A DNA stretch of 64,000 nt from JANJUO01 sp942492935 (GTDB lineage Bacteria; Bacteroidota; Ignavibacteria; Kapaibacteriales; UBA2268). The notes beneath the pieces were generated by a model that had not been told where the DNA came from, made no database searches, and saw nothing but the letters and a program-made list of their open reading frames with translations. Each line of letters opens with the position of its first letter. Positions within the stretch are counted from its first letter, which is position 1. Positions 19,001 through 27,220 of this stretch are shown one piece after another. The stretch spans positions 3,782,001 to 3,846,000 of the forward strand of contig OW818654.1 in the NCBI GenBank assembly GCA_942492935.1. Reading direction: 5' to 3'. The position numbers and the translations under genes were made by a program.

Positions 19001-19985
19001 CAAATGCCCAAAGCGAACCATCATTTTTAATTGCAAATGAATGTGAATATAAACAAAATATTTTTGACCAATTTGTTTCTGAATTTACAACATCTGGTGA
19101 TAACCTATCAATATTAGTACCATCTCCAAGTTGACCATAGTAATTTTGTCCCCAAGACCAAATTGAACCATTTGATTTCATTCCCAATGAATGATAAGCT
19201 CCACAAGAAATATCACTCCAAATAGTATCAAGACCAATCATAGTTGGATAAAGTCTGTCAATTTTAGTTCCATCTCCCAATTGTCCATATTCATTTTTTC
19301 CCCAAGCCCATAATGTGTAATAATCAGTTTTATTTTTAAATATCGCAATAGTATGATTTTCGCAAGCTGCAACTTTTATCCATCCATACGCATTACCAAT
19401 TTTTACTGGAGAATATCTTGTAGAATCAGTTCCATCACCAAGTTGTCTATAATTATTAAAACCCCAAGCCCAAAGTGTACTATCAGTTTTTATGGCAACA
19501 CTTCGTCTGTAACCACATGCTATCTGTTTCCAATTTGAGTCAATTCCAATTCTAACAGGTGTATATCTTGTGATGTTTGTACCATCACCAAGTTGTCCAT
19601 TGTAGTTATAACCCCATCCCCATAATGTACCATTATTTTGAATTGCTATTGTAAAATTTTCACCACATACTACTTGTTTCCAATTATTATTCGTTCCTAT
19701 TTGAACTAATTGATTTCTGGTTATTGTAGTTCCATCACCAAGTTGTCCGTGAAAATTTTCACCCAATGCCCATAGAGTTCCATCTAATCTAATTACTGCA
19801 GTATGCCTTTCTCCACAAGCAACTTGCAAACAATTCACTGCGGAGTCAATTTCACCGGGAGTAAATGCATCTCCAATACCTAATTGTAAATCACTATTTG
19901 AACCCCAGGAATAAAGTTCACCAGATATTAGATTAGAAGAAAAAAATAATGTGATAAGGAAAAAAGTACTAATTAAGTTTTTCAT
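16068..19985 (-). CDS. giant secreted RCC1 beta-propeller protein, T9SS cargo
   Basis: 1305 residues. A signal peptide (1-22) is followed by 14 RCC1-type repeats (about 25-745), seen as recurring LWAWGxNxxGQLGDGT blocks; 14 fits two seven-bladed propellers. Blades 8 and 14 are degenerate. Two fibronectin-III-like domains follow (about 755-935), each with a GICWNT motif and a YYVRAxxTNSxGTxYGNEISF end. Two related modules with the shared KIYMPGGVNQIG block come next (about 940-1090), and the C-terminal 80 residues are a Por/T9SS sorting domain (IKPNPANQFVELEI ... EYVIILSYGSENILQKFVVIK). The protein should be exported across the outer membrane and anchored or released. The ligand is unknown. 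Upstream GGTGA supports the ATG. It has its own terminator at 15958-15987 and no close neighbours. Confidence 0.92.
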   Translation of the reverse strand: MKNLISTFFLITLFFSSNLISGELYSWGSNSDLQLGIGDAFTPGEIDSAVNCLQVACGERHTAVIRLDGTLWALGENFHGQLGDGTTITRNQLVQIGTNNNWKQVVCGENFTIAIQNNGTLWGWGYNYNGQLGDGTNITRYTPVRIGIDSNWKQIACGYRRSVAIKTDSTLWAWGFNNYRQLGDGTDSTRYSPVKIGNAYGWIKVAACENHTIAIFKNKTDYYTLWAWGKNEYGQLGDGTKIDRLYPTMIGLDTIWSDISCGAYHSLGMKSNGSIWSWGQNYYGQLGDGTNIDRLSPDVVNSETNWSKIFCLYSHSFAIKNDGSLWAFGSNQYGQLGDGTRKDRNIPVKILWRKDYKWNNMACGYAHSAGIRSNGKLYTWGSYVVLPFPTSTAGFSIKYASRSVPTKIENNSNWLQIACGNKHTIATKTDSTLWTWGENSSGQNGDNTDTTRSYPIQIMKGTYWSVVASGGLDNGNTSSSSHSVCIRNDGTLWAWGSNNYGELGDGTNINKFVPTQIGSNSDWAKVACGGWHTVAIKNDGSLWTWGRNEYGQLGDSTTTNSNIPKQIGTAKDWAVVACGSSHTLCIKTDGTLWAFGRGEWGQLGNGGGHRKFPVKIGSDNNWADIDAGTIHTIAIKSNGTIWGWGYNSNGQVGDGTTTHRYTPVQIGSDANWSKIACAGDFTIALKNTGTIWTWGLYSPIIKNPTQIGTNTNWSKIACGSYHSVALLNTIPEISTELATNISNISAYSGGNIISNGGLSIVERGICWNTIGNPTISDSKKVDYNSNALFSSFITGLRGSTTYYVRAFATNSVGTAYGNEISFTTNEPEVPELTTVSITSITSSEAKSGGEIINDGGDDIIAKGICWNTSENPTISNSKTSDGSGMGSFTSRLTNLQKDTEYYVRAYSTNSIGTSYGNEISFKTPSMEIAFKTGWNFVSSFVEPDSSDLLPDVTAELNPNLVIMKNANGKIYMPGGVNQIGSWNVKEGYQAYTTKNDTLGIFGTSVVPEDTPIYLNNGWSIIPYLRNTQLNIVTALASITDAGRLIIAKKIDGKIYMPGGVNQIGNMNSGEGFQVYLNAKDTLIFPPNSIGRVSSTNQFEDYEARNLKSDYENTGNNASLILDINLPDNTEIVVVNIDKKIIGVSRVVNCKTAIVLWGDDEYTEITDGALENAGLEILKYENGIFTEIRNLEFKNIISGKINNKLNYQKNAVIIGNIISELQFSLQIKPNPANQFVELEINTPDFHSSNLKIFNLNGEIVADLTSHLKKFSSNIIEFDTSNLSSGEYVIILSYGSENILQKFVVIK

Positions 19986-20187
19986 AAATCACCTATAAAT
20001 ATATCCTAAAATACAAAATAAATTTCTTCATATCAACTTTAGGCAGTATTTTGTATAGTTCAACTTTAAGATGGGTTGTGATTTCTGGTTCACTTCGAAT
20101 ATTAAAGTCAAATAAAGAAAAATAAAGTCAAAGTACCATATTTATATAACCTTACTTCAAAATTTGGATAATATATATTGTTTTTTA

Positions 20188-21480
20188 CTATTTTGCAATC
20201 AATTTCTTTGCTGAATTCAATCCGGTTAAAATTAAATGTTCAATTGATTTAAAATCAATACCAACAATATCCGCATTATCTTTATATTCTAAAATAAGTT
20301 CAAAAAGTCTTTTTGCTTCTAATCCATTGCCAATTATTAAATGTGCTTGTGCATTTAAATGTAACGCAGGTATATAATTAGGCATAATTTGAAGAGCAAG
20401 CTCACACCATTTTATTGTTTCGATATAATTTTTTTCTTTAGATTCAATGTCTGCTATTTGTAGTGATGTATTACATATTAAAAAATCAGATAAATTACCA
20501 CATTTAATTGCATTCACTAATGAATTTTTTGCTTGGTCGTAAATTTTCATTTGAGCAAGCGTATTTCCTAATTGATACCAAGCATAACCGTTTGTTGGGT
20601 CAATATTAACATGACTTAGCAAAATATTAAGATTTTTTCTTACTTTCAATTCCATTTGGTCTTTTGGAATTGCATATCCATTATGAATAATTTTCAATTC
20701 CGAAGGTAAAACTTTATAACCATTTTCAATAATTGATGGCGAAATTTGTTCATGAATTTTTCCGAAGAATTTTACCTTTGGAAAACCAATATTTCTGAAT
20801 AATCGAGGATATTTGCCTATGAAATCGACAATTTCTTCATCTTCATTATAATGTTTGCTCACAACATCACAAATAAATGCACCCACATTTCCATTTGATT
20901 CGGAACACAATTTTCTTAAAATTGAAGCACTTTGAGGTGTAAGTACTTCGTCAGCATCAAGATATAAAATCCATTCTCCTTTACATTGTTGCAAAGAATG
21001 ATTACGAGCAGCAGCAAAATCATCAACCCATACAAAATGTGTAATTATCGCATTATATTGTTGAGCTATTATCAATGTATTGTCCTTAGAACCTGTATCA
21101 CAAATAATAATTTCATCAACTACATCTTTCACACTCTCAAGACATTCAGCAAGACAATCTTCTTCATTTTTGACAATCATCGACAAAGATATTAGCTTAT
21201 TACGGTTCATTTTCCCAGACAATTTAGATGACTCTACCAATTGCTCAACTTGAATATAAAACTCCCTAACTTGTTTATTATCAGGAATTAAATCAATGGC
21301 ATATTTTAGATGATAAAGAGATTTGTCAAATTCGTTAGAATAATAGTGCGCCTGAGCAAGTCCAATTAATGATTGAATATCTTCGGGATTCTCATCAATA
21401 GCTAATTGAAATGCTTCTATCGCAAGATTTAAATTATGTTGTTTTAAAAACTCTGTTCCTTGTTCGTAATAGTTTATCAT
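20188..21480 (-). CDS. family 2 glycosyltransferase with TPR repeats
   Basis: 430 residues. N-terminal TPR repeats (about 1-75, INYYEQGTEFLKQHNLNLA) precede a GT-A glycosyltransferase domain (about 93-300): SLSMIVKNEEDCLAECL is the nucleotide-binding strand, DEIIICDTGSKDNT follows, and LYLDADEVLTP carries the DxD metal motif. Further TPR repeats fill residues 300-420. This is the known SunS/WaaE-like architecture, SPTR glycosyltransferases that often act on proteins or surface sugars. The acceptor is not predictable. It is a cytoplasmic protein with no signal peptide, transcribed alone between the RCC1 gene and the kinase operon. Confidence 0.88.
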   Translation of the reverse strand: MINYYEQGTEFLKQHNLNLAIEAFQLAIDENPEDIQSLIGLAQAHYYSNEFDKSLYHLKYAIDLIPDNKQVREFYIQVEQLVESSKLSGKMNRNKLISLSMIVKNEEDCLAECLESVKDVVDEIIICDTGSKDNTLIIAQQYNAIITHFVWVDDFAAARNHSLQQCKGEWILYLDADEVLTPQSASILRKLCSESNGNVGAFICDVVSKHYNEDEEIVDFIGKYPRLFRNIGFPKVKFFGKIHEQISPSIIENGYKVLPSELKIIHNGYAIPKDQMELKVRKNLNILLSHVNIDPTNGYAWYQLGNTLAQMKIYDQAKNSLVNAIKCGNLSDFLICNTSLQIADIESKEKNYIETIKWCELALQIMPNYIPALHLNAQAHLIIGNGLEAKRLFELILEYKDNADIVGIDFKSIEHLILTGLNSAKKLIAK

Positions 21481-21572
21481 TTTTACCTAAGTTAAATATT
21501 GGTATATTTTCAAAATAGTAGTAACGTAATATTTTCGATATTATGACTTTAAAAAACCAAAAAAACACTATT

Positions 21573-24500
21573 TCATTTATTCAAAATTATGTAAGCACTA
21601 TCAATCAATTGTTGAAAATCAGCTAAAATTCTAACCATAGCTTCAATATCAAATGAATCTACTGATTCCTTCAAATTGTTTCCATAATCAACCAAAATTT
21701 GAGAAGAATATAATTTACCAGCATTAATATTATTGAGTGCAAATTTATTTATTTCATCAAGAATATTTCCTTTTTTAACAACGTCCCACTCTGGTTTCAA
21801 ATTCTTGCAAATTATACTACAAACGGCTTTGTCTAATTGAGTTTCTGAAAAGTTATATTGGTTCCCTTTTTCAAATTGACTTTTTTTATTCTGATTTTGA
21901 ATTAGAATTTTTTCCAAATAATGATTAAATTCATTCAAACTAAAGTCGAAATTAATAACAGCATCAGCAAAATCTTTGATTTGTTCAATATCATCAATAC
22001 ATTTTTGGGAATTTTCAAGTATTACCATCAATCTGGATTTTTTTAAATCTGCAAATTTATTTACTTCATTAAAAAATTTATCAAAAGATTGATAATTGTC
22101 ATAACAATCATATATAATGAGATTGTAATTGTTTTCATTATAATCAAAATTCTTATCTAATTGATGAAAATCGAATTTAATTTTTTTTCTACTAAAGAAA
22201 TCCATCAATTTTTGAGAATTATTACTAATTTTACCATAAATTAAAACATTCAATTTCAAATATTCAAAATTAAATGTAGAATTCTCTTTTAATATTGCAA
22301 ATTCAAACGAATTTGAATAACCCACTTTGTATAACTTTAATGTAAATGTTGAGCCAAAATCAACTTTACTATTTAAGAAAATTTCACCATTCATCATTTT
22401 GGTTAAGCGTTTAGTAATAGTAAGTCCAAGCCCTGTACCACTGTAATGTTTGGATATGCTTTCATCTTGTTGTCTAAATGGTTCAAAAATTACATCGAAC
22501 ATTTCTTCAGGAATTCCAATTCAAGTATCATTTATTTCAAATATTAGGTCAGTAGTTTTTTCAATTATATCAGTATTAATACAATCAACAGTAATATTTA
22601 CACTACCAATGTTTGTAAATTTAATTGCGTTACCAACTAAGTTAAATAAAATTTGCCTTAAACGAGTTTCATCAATAATTACAATCGGTGGAACATTTTC
22701 AGTTATAGTAAAATTAAGTGTAATATTTTTCTCTGCAGCAGACAATTTGAATAATTCTTTAATTTCAAAAATAATTTTATTTGGTTCTATTGGTAAACTT
22801 GAAATGTTCAATTTGCCCGATTCTATTTTTGATAAATCAAGAATATCATTAATCAACATTAAAAGATTATGTGCACTTGCAAGAATTCCATTAATATATT
22901 CCATATTCACAACTTCATCTGATTTGCTTTTCAAAAGATTTGTAAATCCTATAATAGCATTCATTGGAGTGCGTATTTCATGGCTCATATTTGCTATAAA
23001 ATGACTTTTTGATATATTGGCTGCTTCTGCCTTTTCTTTTGCTGATATTAATTCGCTTTCGTATTGCTTTTTGCTAATAGCACTTGATATTATCTCACCA
23101 AAAATTTTTACAGAATTTCTAATGTCCTCATCAAGTTCCAAAGTGTAATTATATGTTGTAAACGATACAAAACCATACAATTTATTATTTTGATAAATAG
23201 GTTGACAAAGTAATGTCCTTATTCCCATTTTTTCAAAAACATTATAAGAAAAATAAGACCCTAAATCTAATTTCTGCGTATCGGCAAAGTACCCAATTCC
23301 CATATTTTCTACAAAATCAAGTAATTGATTGGCAGAATTGATATTTACTCTCTCTAATGACATAGGTAAATTAGTATTTTCTAAAACATAATTATATTCA
23401 AGAACTAATTGTTCCTCATTAAATCTATGTATTAGAACTTTTTCGAAATTCAATGTATTGCATACAGTTTTTATTGCATAATTTATTATGCCATCAATTT
23501 CATCAACAGATTTATTTATTATTGCTGCTGATATTTCAGTAAGTATATTATTGAAACTATTTAACAATTTCAACTTATTTTCAAATAGTATATAATCAGT
23601 AATGTCACGAATAAAAACTGATGTTCCGGTAATTTCGTTATGTTCTTCGATTGGAAATATCTTTGTTTCAAGGTAAGAACTTACTCCGCCTACTGAAACA
23701 TTATCAAGATATTTTTGCTCATTACCCTTCAAAGCAAGATTTATTCTATCTTTCCATAAATGGTTAGATAACTTGTCTGGGAAAATTCTATCAAGCAAAT
23801 CCATTCTCTTTGGAATTACTCTCTTTTCATTTATTAAATAATTTTTAAATGAAATATTATATTCAAGAAGCTGTCCAATCTTACTAATCAAGAAGATTGA
23901 TTGGTCTGTATGGTCTAAAATCGCCTGCAAGTTGGTTCTTTGTTCTCTGATAAGAGATTCATTTTGTACTTTTTCTGATATATCTTCTAAAGTACCGAGG
24001 ATACCAATAATTTCTACATTTTCATTGTAAAGTGGTGTTTTATTAATTTCAAACCATTTGGATTTATTTTGTTTATCAATTACTTCTCTTACTTGATGAA
24101 GTATCATACCACCCGTATTGATAATAAATTGGTCGCTGTTAATGAATTTTTTTGCAATAGATTCGTCTTCTTGAATATCAAAATCTGTTTTTCCAACAAC
24201 TTCATCAACTGAATCTAAATTATATAATTTAGCATATTGTCTATTGCAACCCAAATATACAGAGTTAATATCTTTCCAAAAGATGAATTGAGGTACTTGA
24301 TTGATTATATTTTCAATCATTTGCTTCGATTGTTTGATTATAACTTCAGCTTTTTTCCTTTTTTCCGATTCATATTCAGCAGCAACTTTTAATTCCCTAT
24401 ACTTTTCTAATCTGTAATTTACCTCATTAACATCTTCAACTGTCATTATTGCAAAATATTCAGTTTCATTTTTAGGGATAGTAGTAATTGTAATATTTTG

Positions 24501-24809
24501 AAAATGTCTTTTATTTGGATATTTGAGATTATTGAATAATTTTTTATGAAGATGTGCTGTAAAAATTACTGGCGCTCCACCTCCAAAAAGACTATCAATT
24601 CTAAATTTGTAAAATTCAGTACTAAAATGAGGGTAAAATTCAAATAGTTTACGATTTATGATTGTGTCTTTATTTATACTCGTCCATTCTTCCAAACGAG
24701 TATTCCAAAAAATAACATTGTAATCAGAATCAATTACACAAATTCCAACAGGTGTATAGTCGAATAAACCAAAGTTTAAAATTCTGTTTTCAGGAGAATC
24801 ATCCATCAA
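21573..24809 (-). pseudogene. hybrid-type sensor histidine kinase split by an in-frame TGA
   Basis: One frame of 1079 codons encodes three PAS domains (about 15-130, 165-285, 290-405), a GAF domain (about 430-590), HisKA with NMSHEIRTPMNAI, HATPase with N box LFNLVGNAIKFT, a degenerate receiver-like domain and a C-terminal helical region often seen in such kinases. Codon 763 is TGA (22521-22523), exactly where the G1 box DTGIGIP has its first glycine, so a single GGA-to-TGA change explains it. After the stop the frame continues intact (IGIPEEM, then GTGLGL). As written, translation yields a kinase without the G1/G2 boxes; ATG at 22502 could restart the remainder. It overlaps cheC by 4 bases (ATGA). 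Nonsense mutation, assembly error and recoding are the alternatives; other genes use TGA as stop. Confidence 0.85.
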
Positions 24810-25420
24810 TAATTTCCGTAATTTTTAGCAAAATATTCTATCTTTTGAAGCAATAATTCTATTGAATTTAATTCGATAAAGATAAATAAATCACCAAATA
24901 TTTTCAAATCATCTATTAAAAATTGTGTTTTGGCAATTAAAATGATGCTTGAGTTATCTATAGAATCTAATTCGAAAATTGTATTAAACCATCCTTCGCT
25001 ATAACTTGGAACTTGATATTTTAATGATGAATTAAATAGATTACTAATTGACCCCATTAATGTATTTAAAACTATATTGCCAATTTCACTCAATATTGCC
25101 GCTCTAACTTCTTCGAAATTGTCGTTTACAAGATTCTCATTTGTGAATAAATTTACTAATTTTTCTGCATCAGCCCAAGGAAATATCATTTTTGCATTAC
25201 CAGAAATACCATTTTTGAAGGACATAGTTACACAAGATAAAGTGTCGCTGTTAAAGTGTATTATTTCTGAAGCTATTTCGGAAGGAGTAATTAATTTTGA
25301 TTCAGGAACAAACAAAGTCAAATGCTTTGTTATCAAAGTATTAAGCATACCGGCGGCTCTGCCAACGCAAATATTAATCAACTCTCTTATTGCATCTTTT
25401 TGAAGTTCCGTTGCAAGCAT
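24806..25420 (-). CDS. cheC: CheC-type CheY-P phosphatase
   Basis: 204 residues with the two catalytic ExxN motifs of CheC: E13-L-I-N16 (RELINICVGRAAG) and E112-I-G-N115 (ILSEIGNIVLNTLMG). CheC proteins dephosphorylate CheY-like receivers and bind CheD in some chemotaxis systems. Its start codon abuts the stop of the response regulator gene upstream, and its stop overlaps the start of the kinase downstream. The natural partner is therefore the regulator in the same operon rather than a flagellar CheY. GGGA about 10 bases upstream serves as ribosome binding site. Confidence 0.85.
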   Translation of the reverse strand: MLATELQKDAIRELINICVGRAAGMLNTLITKHLTLFVPESKLITPSEIASEIIHFNSDTLSCVTMSFKNGISGNAKMIFPWADAEKLVNLFTNENLVNDNFEEVRAAILSEIGNIVLNTLMGSISNLFNSSLKYQVPSYSEGWFNTIFELDSIDNSSIILIAKTQFLIDDLKIFGDLFIFIELNSIELLLQKIEYFAKNYGNY

Positions 25421-25813
25421 TTACAGTTCCCTATTTTTGTTAGTAATTCTTCTAAAAGTAGAAATCACATCGTGGATTTTAGGAGGTTTATTCAAAAAGT
25501 CAATTGCTCCCAAATCTGTGCATAGCTTCTTTGTTGAATTTTGGACATCTGCAGAGATAACTACAATTGGTACAGAAATATCAAGTTTTTTAAGATTCTC
25601 TAATACTTCCATACCACTCATACCGGGCATCAACAAGTCGAGCAATACCAAATCGGGATTTAAATCACTTATTTTTTTTAGAGAGTCAATTCCATCAATA
25701 GCAAACTCAATTATACAATTTTCATTTAATAACATATTTTTTAAACTGTTTCTGGCGATAATTGAATCATCACAAATTAACACTAAAGGTAATTCTTTAT
25801 TTGCCGGCTCCAT
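25421..25813 (-). CDS. stand-alone CheY-like response regulator
   Basis: 130 residues, a single receiver domain with no output domain. Acidic pocket CDDS (about 15-18), phospho-acceptor Asp in LVLLDLLMPG (about 58), Ser/Thr position in VISAD, and the conserved Lys in FLNKPP. It is the first gene of a three-gene operon with cheC and a PAS/GAF kinase, and is preceded by GGAG. A receiver alone must act by protein contact. With a dedicated phosphatase beside it, the phosphorylation is likely short-lived. The flagellar switch carries a CheY-binding peptide, so motor control is possible but not shown. Confidence 0.92.
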   Translation of the reverse strand: MEPANKELPLVLICDDSIIARNSLKNMLLNENCIIEFAIDGIDSLKKISDLNPDLVLLDLLMPGMSGMEVLENLKKLDISVPIVVISADVQNSTKKLCTDLGAIDFLNKPPKIHDVISTFRRITNKNREL

Positions 25814-26051
25814 AATTAAACTCCATTTTTTGACTAATCTTCAAAATTATGCCAAATGAATTGTAGAAAAAAAATTAAAAACAACAATTCTATTTGTTCT
25901 CATATAAAAATAATTATAAATTATTCTATACATTTCCAATTGTTAAATTTAAAACTATTTTTGCAATTAACAAAAAACTTTTTTTTTATATTGTGGTTTT
26001 TTTTTAATTTTAAAATAATTATTGGTTAATTATTTTTTGGATTTTGATTTT

Positions 26052-26486
26052 ATGAAGAAAATTCTTTTAAGTGTATTATTTATTGGCATTTTATGCTTAA
26101 TAAACTCTTGCTGTTCTATTGAATATCCAAAATATGATAAACCCGTAGAATCTTCTCAAATGAAATTAATTTCAAGAATTTTTGATAATCCAAAGTTCCT
26201 CGAAAAAGTTACTTTAGATACATCAATTAGTACGAATTTTTTTTATGAAAAAATCAATCAAAATGGAATTGACAGCTATTTGGATAAATTAAAGCAAATT
26301 GACTGCAATAACAAATTTATGAAATTTGAGCAAAAAGCAATTAAAACTGACGACAGCTCATTTAAGCAAGCTAATATTTATTATTTTCAACAAAAAACCG
26401 AAAAAGAAATTACTGATATTTTATTTATTTTCATCAATTTAAATAAAAAATGGTATCTTGATGAATTGTTAATTAAAAATGATTGA
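26052..26486 (+). CDS. hypothetical lipoprotein
   Basis: 144 residues from the ATG at 26052, chosen because it starts a clear lipoprotein signal peptide (MKKILLSVLFIGILCLINSC) with the lipidated Cys at position 20. The mature part is mixed alpha/beta, about 120 residues, rich in Lys and Asp, without a recognised motif. The ending LFIFINLNKKWYLDELLIKND resembles the last strands of small NTF2- or DUF-type lipoproteins, but that is weak. It sits divergently from the response regulator operon and upstream of fabA on the same strand, with a 139-bp gap. Confidence 0.7.
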   Translation: MKKILLSVLFIGILCLINSCCSIEYPKYDKPVESSQMKLISRIFDNPKFLEKVTLDTSISTNFFYEKINQNGIDSYLDKLKQIDCNNKFMKFEQKAIKTDDSSFKQANIYYFQQKTEKEITDILFIFINLNKKWYLDELLIKND

Positions 26487-26625
26487 TTTGCTTAATTGAA
26501 GTTAACTTTTCAAAAGCATAAATTATTTTTTATTAAATAGAATAATTTATCTATTTTTGTGTTTTAATAATTTTTAAAATGTAATTTCTATTAATTAAAT
26601 TACATACATTTAGTAAGGTATTTTG

Positions 26626-27123
26626 ATGAATAAAAACTTTTATACTAAAGAAGAATTGGTAAAATGTGCTAATGGAGAGCTTTTTAGTCCTGAAAGTGGC
26701 AAACTCCCATTGGCAGAAATGTTGTTGGTTGATAGAATTACAGAAATAAACAGTACCGGTGGAAAATATAATAATGGTATTATTGTTGCCGAATTTGATA
26801 TAAATCCTGATTTATGGTTCTTTGGTGTTCATTTTAAAGATGACCCTGTTATGCCCGGCTCGCTTGGTTTTGATGCTCTTTTACAGCTGACTGGTTTCTA
26901 TTTGGTTTGGAGTGGAATTAAAGGCAAAGGGAGAGCTTTGGGTTGTGATAAATTACAGTTTCGAGGTCAAGTTTTACCAACACATAAAACTGTTAAATAT
27001 GTGGTCGATATTAAAAGAATCTTACAAATGAAACTCGTAATGATTATTGCTGATGGTACTTTATTTGTTGATGGTGAAGAAATTTATACTGTTGAAAATA
27101 TGCGAGTTGGAGTTTTCAATTAA
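26626..27123 (+). CDS. fabA: FabA-type 3-hydroxyacyl-ACP dehydratase
   Basis: 165 residues, the length of FabA. The active-site block WFFGVHFKDDPVMPGSLGFD contains the catalytic His (in GVHF) and the Asp of LGFDALLQ on the central helix. KGKGRALG and QFRGQVLP are also FabA-like. FabA dehydrates 3-hydroxydecanoyl-ACP and, in classical systems, isomerises it to make unsaturated fatty acids. Dehydratase-only or secondary-metabolite roles are possible, because no FabB is adjacent. The start is ATG at 26626 with AAGG upstream; a TTG one codon earlier is unlikely. Confidence 0.9.
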   Translation: MNKNFYTKEELVKCANGELFSPESGKLPLAEMLLVDRITEINSTGGKYNNGIIVAEFDINPDLWFFGVHFKDDPVMPGSLGFDALLQLTGFYLVWSGIKGKGRALGCDKLQFRGQVLPTHKTVKYVVDIKRILQMKLVMIIADGTLFVDGEEIYTVENMRVGVFN

Positions 27124-27157
27124 TTAAATTGATTAGAATAATAACAAATTTATAAAA

Positions 27158-27212
27158 CAAACCTTCCCATTAAATTCTTATCAAATCGATAATTATTATG
27201 AGAAGGTTTTTT
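27158..27212. terminator. bidirectional terminator between convergent genes
   Basis: AAACCTTC at the left pairs with GAAGGTTT at the right, with an imperfect inner stem (CAT/ATG, ATC/GAT) and T-rich flanks on both strands. It lies between fabA (plus) and the arylsulfotransferase-like gene (minus). Confidence 0.65.
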
Positions 27213-27220
27213 GATTTATT

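Noticed and set aside
22521..22523. TGA recoded as glycine genome-wide (code 25)
   Set aside because: TGA serves as the natural stop for queG, the lipoprotein, WYL, Sua5, DASS and cytochrome b561 genes, so reassignment is not supported.
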